Source: Proteobacteria bacterium UBA6920
GTDB taxonomy: Bacteria; Pseudomonadota; Gammaproteobacteria; SG8-11
Assembly (NCBI GenBank): GCA_002448875.1
Contig: DKAS01000192.1
Span: 32,120-50,125 of the forward strand
Length of the DNA stretch: 18,006 bases
Direction of reading: 5' to 3'
Shown piece by piece: positions 10,801 to 16,014 of this stretch (positions within the stretch are counted from its first letter, which is position 1; the number at the start of each line of letters is the position of its first letter). The position numbers and the translations under genes were made by a program. Below the pieces are notes generated by a model. That model did no database searches, was not told the DNA's origin, and worked only from the letters and a program-made list of their open reading frames with translations.

Positions 10801-10875
10801 GGTAATCACGGCACTGCCCAGCGCACAGACGGCGACAACGGTCTTACCACTGAACAAACGTCTTACAATAGTCAT
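7873..10875 (-). CDS. Secreted YncE-like beta-propeller / AcpA-type phosphoesterase fusion
   Basis: This is a probable periplasmic or extracellular phosphoesterase with an N-terminal propeller. The protein has 1,000 residues. MTIVRRLF and a hydrophobic stretch ending at VSAG form a signal peptide. Residues about 40-560 contain repeated propeller blades (FGMALSNDGSILATVN, ALSVDGKFLYVVD, VALALAPDAKTLYVAEAG, VQVSRDGRTLYVANARG) as in YncE and lactonase-like proteins. The C-terminal 420 residues match the alkaline-phosphatase-superfamily phosphoesterase family (acid phosphatase/phospholipase C). Metal and nucleophile motif ENATHD is at residues 590-595 and EDDTQNGYDHVDG at 869-881. The family usually reads ENxTYDQ, so Thr593 is kept while Tyr is His here. 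The start at 10875 is chosen over an in-frame ATG at 10959 because of a near-perfect Shine-Dalgarno and the signal peptide. It is monocistronic, with its own terminator, and divergent from the exosortase operon. The substrate (phosphomonoester or phospholipid) cannot be read from sequence. Confidence 0.9.
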   Translation of the reverse strand: MTIVRRLFSGKTVVAVCALGSAVITASVSAGTENFVEFRAPAGNALTTRDASVDGLSAAILPNGRYITPAGIEVGVGAPKPFGMALSNDGSILATVNSGSSRFSVSLISDLQSAAPQLTRIDLNAAFLGLAFSADGRRFYAAGGENGNIWVGDTTAKKIIGSVNLNGKVHPLDRPLNVVNNPRQRFKGTFPGQMALSVDGKFLYVVDQATFQVFTVATAKIATGIDADGAVIEPDNFSAVVHATRVGRYPFGIGLSADGKRLLVTNVGIFQYSHLRPDNPSGDDAADYPLCYPGAGYPQETVEDRTIEIRKVDARSLDAQLVSADGIRCGYVYQDMRYTVPGLGDPNAPEASSVYVLDLAVPAAPRVVDIVKTGPLVGQVEEGIETFGGSHPNAVVGSAAAIYVANGNNDSVSVLHPRTHKELGRISLALLEGRNHKLKGVQPVALALAPDAKTLYVAEAGINAVGVIRLEGAGGELIGHIPTGWWPSSVQVSRDGRTLYVANARGRGAGPNSALPPDNLGSPKHSVLGSVSIIPVPGEKQLEQDSERVYANNGFIESDNAPVRDANNPIPAEPGVASRQIRHVIFINKENATHDLILGDITRTRNGAAVNGEPGYSLGYEASPNHHELALDFAFSDNFYLEPSVSSDGHRWLTNTYTTELEETHWPASYGGKRRDAGDDPEVIANYPGRIGFTDANSSPEPNDYNQHGSIYLHLQRHGVSFVNFGNGYEFAIIDEPGDAEPTGAREHVNVPMEKVVRDNSDQQFPTYNTHIPDAVLPEDPTRFSRFGRFRQVFEDRYVNRDKGECKLPSYVDLYYPNDHGGGAQDINPNGAAWSFKRYMQDNDAALGMTVDLISHSPCWRDTVIFVTEDDTQNGYDHVDGFRTIFLAISPWVKHGYVSKTHASLASIFKTVNLIFGLPAQNQYDAAASDLSDMFTGTPDFAPYDFASVQYAKEVSEIWIAMTRNLELSRPDADEVSLRDAISRSEGIPRTKATAIKQDL

Positions 10876-10877
10876 AA

Positions 10878-10886
10878 CTCCCTCCT
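10878..10886 (-). promoter_or_regulatory. Strong ribosome binding site deciding the phosphoesterase start
   Basis: The minus strand reads AGGAGGGAG two bases before ATG 10875. This near-consensus Shine-Dalgarno, followed by a normal signal peptide, fixes the start 28 codons inside the longest open frame. Confidence 0.85.
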
Positions 10887-11007
10887 GTTTGGCCATGTAA
10901 CTTGCAGGCCGGGAAAATAAGCGGGACGACCGGCTCCAAACCGCATAACGAATGAACACAGCCTATGCGCGCAATGCGACAAGGCTGTTACACAATGGCG
11001 ATGGGCG

Positions 11008-11047
11008 ATCTCATCTCATCTCATCCCATCTCATCCTATCGCATCGC
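11008..11047. repeat. Pentanucleotide tandem repeat, eight units, upstream of the exosortase operon
   Basis: Eight consecutive 5-base units are ATCTC x3, ATCCC, ATCTC, ATCCT and ATCGC x2. They lie in the divergent spacer between the phosphoesterase start (10875) and the exosortase start (about 11143). The first five units differ at most at one base, so slippage is possible. The rest of this 267-bp spacer shows no recognisable gene. TAGAAT at 11099-11104 is a possible -10 box for the plus-strand operon, but without a good -35. Confidence 0.8.
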
Positions 11048-11142
11048 CAGTCGCAGCATCCCCAGCGATGTGCGCGCTAAACTGTCATCAATTTCGCGTA
11101 GAATTTTCCGAGGTTTATATCTTGCCGGTGTCACAATTTTTC

Positions 11143-11676
11143 ATGGCACGTGTAATACAAACTCTTACACCCTGGTTGCAGCCGGCGGCGAAATTCGTCG
11201 TGAGCTATGCCATGCTGACCCTACTGATAGAATTCGCGCATGCCGCGACCTGGCTGAATTCCTACATTACCGGAACGATACTGCCTCCGGCCGCATGGCT
11301 GATCCGGCACCTGCATCCGGCGATACAGGTTTTTTACGCAGAAAATTATCTCGTGGTTCCGGGCGCCAGGATGAGCGTACTGCGCGGCTGTGATGCATTG
11401 GACGTCATTGCATTGCTATACAGCGCCATCCTTGCAACGCCAGCTGCCTGGCGGAAACGCCTGGCCGGCATGGTTATCGGCGGCGCGATCGTGTATGCGT
11501 TAAACACCGTACGTGTAGTGTTTCTGTTCAGCTTGTGGTACGTCAACAGCGACTGGTTCGCACCAGTTCATGGTTTGTTCGCTCCGCTGCTGTTGATCGT
11601 CTGCACGGGATTCATTTTTCATGGCTGGCTGCAACTCACTTCCCGGAGGAACTATCATGCGACCCAGATTTTATGA
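11143..11676 (+). CDS. xrtH: Exosortase, probably XrtH-type (IPTLxxWG-CTERM specific)
   Basis: This is an inner-membrane cysteine protease-transpeptidase of the exosortase/archaeosortase family, which processes proteins carrying a C-terminal sorting tail. From ATG 11143 it has 177 residues with four or five hydrophobic segments. The catalytic triad is visible: Cys83 in RGCDALD, Arg124 in NTVRVVFLF and His143 in PVHGLFAP. Most relatives have CNG or CSG after the Cys; CDALD here is unusual. The subtype is inferred from the short length and the neighbour's IPTL-type tail. The start is uncertain. ATG 11143 lacks a close Shine-Dalgarno. TTG 11122 has CCGAGG 8 bases upstream. ATG 11068 has none and adds a non-hydrophobic extension. 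It overlaps the next gene by 20 bp. GC content looks lower than in the flanking genes. Confidence 0.88.
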   Translation: MARVIQTLTPWLQPAAKFVVSYAMLTLLIEFAHAATWLNSYITGTILPPAAWLIRHLHPAIQVFYAENYLVVPGARMSVLRGCDALDVIALLYSAILATPAAWRKRLAGMVIGGAIVYALNTVRVVFLFSLWYVNSDWFAPVHGLFAPLLLIVCTGFIFHGWLQLTSRRNYHATQIL

Positions 11677-12292
11677 ACTGCTTTTCCTGACACTGTTGGG
11701 CGTTACCGTGCTCAGCAGCATACTGTGGCCGCAACGTTCCCTGGTTGCCGATGTGTTATTACCGCTGTATCGCGCGGAGTTACGCCTTTTGCTGCCGGAT
11801 GGCCATCGTCTGGAGTCCCTGCAACTCGAATCCCGCAGCGGCGAACCGATGCTGGTAATGCGCGTTACCCTGACCCGGCCCACCCTGGTGGCAGGAAACC
11901 TTGTATTGCAGAGCGGCCAGCAGCTAACGAGCCAGACCCTGCTGGCGCACGCTTTCAGTGGTATCGTGCTTTTTCTCGCCACGGTTTTGAGCGGCAGCGT
12001 GCTGTTGCGCGCCAATCCGCGCTGGATTCTGGGCATGACGGCACCCGCGATTCTCCTGCTGGTTGTTATCGATATTCCCGGCGTCCTCTACGGTGCGCTG
12101 CTCGGCCTGGAAAACGCCGGTCAGATCGAAGACTTCCCACGCCTGCCCTGGCAAACCTTGTGGACCGACTTTCTCACCGGCGGCGGTCGTTACTTTCTCA
12201 GCCTGATATGCGGTGCGCTGGTCATTACCATCGCCATTTTCCGCCATCATCCCTTGACTGCTCTACGGAGTGGCGGAAGTGGCAAACCATGA
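11657..12292 (+). CDS. Exosortase-H-associated membrane protein
   Basis: This is a 211-residue inner-membrane protein encoded between the exosortase and its presumed substrate, and probably a helper for substrate handling. One transmembrane helix near the N-terminus (LLFLTLLGVTVLSSILW) is followed by a soluble segment of about 60 residues. Three further helices follow: GIVLFLATVLSGSVLL, LLLVVIDIPGVLYGALLG and SLICGALVITIAIF. This fits the small membrane protein I recall as regularly accompanying XrtH; no catalytic motif is seen. The start is ATG 11657, preceded by GGAGGA six bases upstream and overlapping the exosortase 3' end by 20 bp. Its TGA shares four bases (ATGA) with the next start, so the three genes are translationally coupled. 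The family assignment rests on context and topology more than on motifs. Confidence 0.75.
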   Translation: MRPRFYELLFLTLLGVTVLSSILWPQRSLVADVLLPLYRAELRLLLPDGHRLESLQLESRSGEPMLVMRVTLTRPTLVAGNLVLQSGQQLTSQTLLAHAFSGIVLFLATVLSGSVLLRANPRWILGMTAPAILLLVVIDIPGVLYGALLGLENAGQIEDFPRLPWQTLWTDFLTGGGRYFLSLICGALVITIAIFRHHPLTALRSGGSGKP

Positions 12293-14457
12293 AATTCCGT
12301 CGACGGAACCTGCCAAGAGTGAAAACCGCGATACTGCAGCATGGCTGTTTACCGGTGTTGTTACTGATCGACGTTGGCGCCCTGGCGGCACCACCGCCCG
12401 CCCTGCCCTCCGACGATATCCTCGGCTATACCGCCAAGGCCGATACCGGACTGCTGCAACACCTGCAGCAAATGCCGGACCTGCCCCTGCTGGTGCTATA
12501 CGACGTCCCGCTCACCGCCGGGCTCGCGTTAGCCGAGGAACGCAAGCGCTTCGCGGATAGCAAACGGTCGCTGGCCGCCACCCTGGGGATGGAAAAAATG
12601 CGCCTGTTGCGCGAGTACAACGGCCTGCCCATGCAATTCCTGCGCGTAAACGATGCGAGTGCATTGAAGAATTTACTGGCGCACCCGGCAGTACGCGCGA
12701 TTTATGAAGACCTGCCGCTGTTTGCCGATCTCGCGCAAAGCCTGCCTCTGATCGAGCAACCCAAGGCCATAACCAGCAATCAGCTGGGCACCGGCGCCAC
12801 CGTAGTCATTGCCGACACCGGCATCAACTACGTCAACGCCGCGTTCGGCAGCTGCAGCGCCCCGGCGACGCCCGCTGGTTGCCGCGTGGTTTACGCCGCC
12901 GATATTGCCCCGGATGACGGCCAGCTGGACGACAGCGGCCACGGCACCAACGTCGGCGGTATCGCCGCGGCGACGGCGCCGGACTCCCGCCTGGTGTCCC
13001 TTGATATTTTCAACGGCGTCAACAGCTCGGCTTCCCTGGTGGTGGCGGCGCTGGACTGGGCCATCAGCAACCGCGCAACCTATGGCATCGTCGCGCTGAA
13101 TTTGAGCCTGTCGGACAACCAGCTTTATACCAGCACCTGCGGCAATCTTGCCACCAACCCGTTTCTCGACGCCATTACCCGCGCCCGCACCGCCGGTATC
13201 ATCACAGTGGCGGCAGCGGGCAACAACGGTTTCACCAACGGCATCGCCATGCCGGCCTGCTCCCCCAACGCGGTGTCGGTCGGGGCGGTCTACGATAGCA
13301 GCCTGGGCAGCAACATCAACTGGGGTCTGTGCACCGACGCCACCACCGCCGCCGACCAGGTGACCTGTTTTTCCAACAGCGCATCCTTTCTCAGCTTGCT
13401 GGCGCCGGGGGCGGTGATCTCCGCCGCCGGTTACAGTTTCTCCGGCACCTCCCAGGCCACGCCGCATGTCAGCGGCGCCCTGGCTTTATTGCGCGCCGCC
13501 TATCCGGCGGACAGCGTCACCGCCAGCATCGGCCGGTTGACCACCAATGGCATCGCCGTTACTGATGCGCGTAACCAGCTGACCCTGCCGCGCCTGGACC
13601 TTTACCGCAGCCTGGGTGCGGTGAACGACTTGTTCGCCAATGCCGTGGCAGTGAACCAGAAAACCGCCACCGTCTATGGCATCAACACCGGCGCCGGCGG
13701 CGAGGTGGGGGAACCCGATCACGGCGGCAGCGGTAAAACGCGTTCCATCTGGTGGCGCTGGACCGCGCCCGCCGGCGGCAGCCTGCGCCTGGACACCGCC
13801 GGTACCGGTTTCGATCATGTGCTGGTGGTCTATCAGGGCACCAGCGTCACGACGCTGACGGAACTGGTGCGCAATACCGTGGCGCCGGGCGGCGGCACCG
13901 CGCTGACCCTGAACGTGACCGCGGGTCAGCAATACTATTTCGTCATCGACAGCATCGGCGCCACCGACGGCCAGCTGACCCTGAGCTGGGCGCTGACCCC
14001 GCTGACCGATCTCGCCCTCAGCCTGGCGGCGCCCACCCTGGTCGCGGTCGCCAACCCGGTCACGGTCGATGCCACAGCGTGGAACCTGGGACCGGCGGCA
14101 GCCGATCAGGTGAGCGTGCTGTTCACCCTGCCCGCCGGCGTCGCCTACCTGGACGCCGCGCCGCAGTGCAGCCACAATGCCGGCACGGTCAGTTGCGCCC
14201 TGGGCACCATCAACAGCCAGGGACAGGCAGTTACCTGGTATCGAGCAATGGCCCTGCAGGCAGGCCTGACCCTGCACCAGGGCACCGTCAGTGGCGCTGT
14301 AATCGACAGCAACACTGGAAATAACAGCGCTGCACTACTGCTGCAAGCCACCGTCGAAGGCAATACCGACCAGCAGGTGCCGGCGCTGCCCGCGTGGGGC
14401 GTGCTGGCGCTGGCCGGTGGCTTGCTGTCGATGATGCGTGGCAGGTTGCGCAGGTAG
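12289..14457 (+). CDS. Subtilisin-like (S8) serine protease with IPTLxxWG-type C-terminal sorting signal
   Basis: This is an exported endopeptidase of 722 residues and the likely substrate of the upstream exosortase. Residues 1 to about 36 are a signal peptide (MKFRRR, hydrophobic LPVLLLIDVGALA). Residues about 45-155 look like an inhibitor I9-type propeptide. The S8 domain spans about 165-425 with the complete triad Asp176 (ADTGI), His218 (GHGTNVGGI) and Ser388 (SGTSQATPH), plus oxyanion Asn312 (AAAGNN). A pre-peptidase C-terminal-like beta domain (about 447-570) and a DUF11-like domain (about 573-690; NLGPAAADQV, LPAGVAYL, NTGNNSA) follow. The tail from 697 is VPALPAWG, a short hydrophobic helix and RGRLRR. 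The start is set by the ATGA overlap with the helper gene and the signal peptide, although the frame is open further upstream. Sorting should place the mature enzyme on or outside the cell surface. Confidence 0.93.
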   Translation: MKFRRRNLPRVKTAILQHGCLPVLLLIDVGALAAPPPALPSDDILGYTAKADTGLLQHLQQMPDLPLLVLYDVPLTAGLALAEERKRFADSKRSLAATLGMEKMRLLREYNGLPMQFLRVNDASALKNLLAHPAVRAIYEDLPLFADLAQSLPLIEQPKAITSNQLGTGATVVIADTGINYVNAAFGSCSAPATPAGCRVVYAADIAPDDGQLDDSGHGTNVGGIAAATAPDSRLVSLDIFNGVNSSASLVVAALDWAISNRATYGIVALNLSLSDNQLYTSTCGNLATNPFLDAITRARTAGIITVAAAGNNGFTNGIAMPACSPNAVSVGAVYDSSLGSNINWGLCTDATTAADQVTCFSNSASFLSLLAPGAVISAAGYSFSGTSQATPHVSGALALLRAAYPADSVTASIGRLTTNGIAVTDARNQLTLPRLDLYRSLGAVNDLFANAVAVNQKTATVYGINTGAGGEVGEPDHGGSGKTRSIWWRWTAPAGGSLRLDTAGTGFDHVLVVYQGTSVTTLTELVRNTVAPGGGTALTLNVTAGQQYYFVIDSIGATDGQLTLSWALTPLTDLALSLAAPTLVAVANPVTVDATAWNLGPAAADQVSVLFTLPAGVAYLDAAPQCSHNAGTVSCALGTINSQGQAVTWYRAMALQAGLTLHQGTVSGAVIDSNTGNNSAALLLQATVEGNTDQQVPALPAWGVLALAGGLLSMMRGRLRR
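14377..14454 (+). other. IPTLxxWG-CTERM-like sorting signal of the S8 protease
   Basis: Residues 697-722 form the three-part tail used by exosortase substrates. It consists of VPALPAWG (family form IPTLxxWG, here I to V and T to A), a hydrophobic stretch VLALAGGLLSMM, and the basic end RGRLRR. The paired exosortase two genes upstream supports a working signal rather than chance similarity. Confidence 0.82.
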
Positions 14458-14479
14458 CCACTGCGGCTGGGCATTTTTT
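14455..14479 (+). terminator. Weak possible terminator after the exosortase operon
   Basis: AGCC (14456-14459) pairs with GGCT (14465-14468) across a 5-base loop, and six T follow at 14474-14479 after five unpaired bases. The short stem and the gap before the T-run make this a weak call. The rest of 14480-14718 holds no gene that I recognise. Confidence 0.25.
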
Positions 14480-14718
14480 AGTACCCCACCCGTGCCAGTT
14501 TGCGGACCATACTCCCACGATGCAGCGGTACTTGTGCTTGCAGGTGGGTGCGACAGCCATGACATTTCGCGTTTTTTCCGCATACTTATGTCCGCGGAAA
14601 TCCGTCAACATCACGGCACCCCGTCTCGGTCGAAGTCGACCTGCCGCCATGGTAGACTCAACAGGACTCGGCTGGCAATTGCGACCGGCGGCTCGCCGAC
14701 AATGACCGGGAACAAACA

Positions 14719-15609
14719 GTGTTGTTACATACGTACCTGGAGGGGCTGGAGCACGCGGCCAGCGATATCGCGCTGCACGTCATCGCCACCGGCGTCGCCA
14801 GCGCGGATGAGGTGCACGATTTCCGCGTGGCACTGCGTCGCAGCCGCGCACTCGCCGGCGGGTTCAAGCGCCTCTTTCCCCGACGGACTCTGGCGCATTC
14901 CCGTTCCTTTCTGCGCGCCTCCGCTCTGGCCGCATGCCGTCTGCGCGACCTGGACGTGCTGCTGCAACGGCTCGACGACTATAACAGCCTCGCCGTACTG
15001 GACGCGTCTGAACTGGCGGTGCTGCGCGCATCATTAACAGCCCAGCGCGGCGAACAGCTGGATGTCTTTAAAGCCTGTTTGCGCTCCCCGGCATTCGCCG
15101 CCGACATGAAAATCTGGCGGCGTCTGCTGACGACGGCGGACACCGTACCGCGGCAGGAACGAAACTCTGACCTGGCCGATATGACGCGAAGACGCAGCTG
15201 CAAACTGGCCAGACGCCTGCTGCGGGCGCTGCGAGCCATGACTCCGGCATCCGGCCCGCAACAACTGCATGCATTGCGCATTGCGGGGAAAAAATTTCGT
15301 TACACGGTGGAATTTCGCCAGCTGCTCGAAGAATCCGTGGACCTGGGGGCGATCATCGGCAGCGTCCGCAAATTGCAAGATCTAGCCGGCGTCTGTCAGG
15401 ATCTGCATGTTCATATGGGGCTGCTGGCGCCACCGCCCGATCGCGGCGAGAACACCAGCGGCATCCCCCTGGCCGCCGCCCGCGACCGGCTGGCCGCCGC
15501 TGTCGCGCGATGCTTGATGGTATCGCGGGCGGATCTTTTCGCTTACCGGCACGAGTTCCTGGCCAAGAAAAATCGCCAAGACTTCCTGGCCCCGCTGTGT
15601 CGCCGCTAA
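14719..15609 (+). CDS. CHAD-domain protein
   Basis: CHAD (conserved histidine alpha-helical domain) proteins are helical bundles with conserved His and basic residues that bind polyphosphate and other polyanions. The 296-residue protein has the conserved N-terminal helix VHDFRVALRRSR (His33, Arg36, Arg40, Arg41) and the RDLDVLLQRL helix. The second His/basic motif, HALRIAGKKFRY, is at about 184-195, and LQDLAGVCQDLHVH follows. There is no CYTH (triphosphate hydrolase) domain, so this is a stand-alone CHAD. No signal peptide or transmembrane segment is evident, so it is probably cytoplasmic. The start is the GTG at 14719. TTG 14722 is the only near alternative, because an in-frame TAG at 14653 and no other start codon lie upstream. 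The ribosome binding site is poor. No relation to the preceding protease operon is apparent. Confidence 0.87.
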   Translation: MLLHTYLEGLEHAASDIALHVIATGVASADEVHDFRVALRRSRALAGGFKRLFPRRTLAHSRSFLRASALAACRLRDLDVLLQRLDDYNSLAVLDASELAVLRASLTAQRGEQLDVFKACLRSPAFAADMKIWRRLLTTADTVPRQERNSDLADMTRRRSCKLARRLLRALRAMTPASGPQQLHALRIAGKKFRYTVEFRQLLEESVDLGAIIGSVRKLQDLAGVCQDLHVHMGLLAPPPDRGENTSGIPLAAARDRLAAAVARCLMVSRADLFAYRHEFLAKKNRQDFLAPLCRR

Positions 15610-15749
15610 CAACCTGCAGAAAAGAACCGTCCTATTCTCAAATTTCTTCGTGGCGACCGAACAGCAGAATTTTCAGCCTATATTTCCTCATTTCTGACTT
15701 TCTTTGGCAGCAACGGCAATCCTGCCTGTATCTGTTTGTGTCAACTCTT

Positions 15750-15917
15750 TCACGCTGCTCCGGCGCCTGCTTCCGCCATATTCGATTCACCGTCGCAGAC
15801 CGCTGCCCAAGCGTGACCCATGAAAACTTCGACTGACTGGGTGGAATCGCACCAATTGTCGATTAAGTAGTAACGCAGGGTGCTGGTGGACGACGTGGAG
15901 CCGGATCAGCGAACGCC
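15750..15917 (-). pseudogene. Decayed fragment of a second copy of the downstream PstS-like gene
   Basis: Read on the minus strand from 15917, the frame gives GVR, a TGA stop, SGSTSSTSTLRYYLIDNWCD, and then STQSVEVFMGHAWAAVCDG. This aligns to residues of about 47-90 in the intact gene at 16015-17760 (GVRWSGATASTNTLRYYIID, then NWCDATQPIDVFMGAGWAVACD). The stop at 15906-15908 replaces the Trp codon (TGG to TGA). After about 15789 the likeness fades, and the frame ends at TGA 15752-15750. No 5' end or signal peptide precedes it. It lies directly after the terminator of the intact gene in the same direction, so it is a remnant of a tandem or dispersed duplication. The adjacent 15610-15749 stretch contains nothing I recognise. 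Confidence 0.85.
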
Positions 15918-15930
15918 TTCTGTAGGCATG

Positions 15931-15961
15931 AAAAAGAAAGGCAGCCCCTTGCGGGGCTGCC
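15931..15961 (-). terminator. Rho-independent terminator of the PstS-like gene
   Basis: A perfect 9-bp stem, GGCAGCCCC (15940-15948) with GGGGCTGCC (15953-15961), closes on a 4-base loop. On the minus strand the T-rich run TTTCTTTTT follows (15939-15931). It lies 53 bp after the stop codon of the gene at 16015. Confidence 0.88.
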
Positions 15962-16014
15962 TCTGGTTTCGCATTCACCGGCTGAAAGGCAGTGCCGGTG
16001 GACGATCCGGTGGA

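Noticed and set aside
10876..10959. Longer start of the phosphoesterase at ATG 10959
   Set aside because: The 28 extra residues precede a normal signal peptide, and a near-consensus Shine-Dalgarno lies between them and ATG 10875.
10965..11393. Plus-strand open frame of 142 codons across the pentanucleotide repeat
   Set aside because: Low-complexity start, no domain, and it overlaps the exosortase in another frame. It is kept only as part of the phase-variation idea.
11725..12288. N-terminal extension of the protease frame up to 11725
   Set aside because: This part overlaps the membrane-protein gene in another frame and gives no plausible protein. The ATGA overlap and the signal peptide at 12289 mark the real start.
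14438..15037. Plus-strand frame overlapping the CHAD gene
   Set aside because: Cys/Arg/His-rich composition with no motif. The CHAD frame explains the region fully.
15510..15836. Plus-strand frame after the CHAD gene
   Set aside because: It overlaps the CHAD 3' end and then AT-richer spacer and the pseudogene in antisense. No ribosome binding site or family signal.
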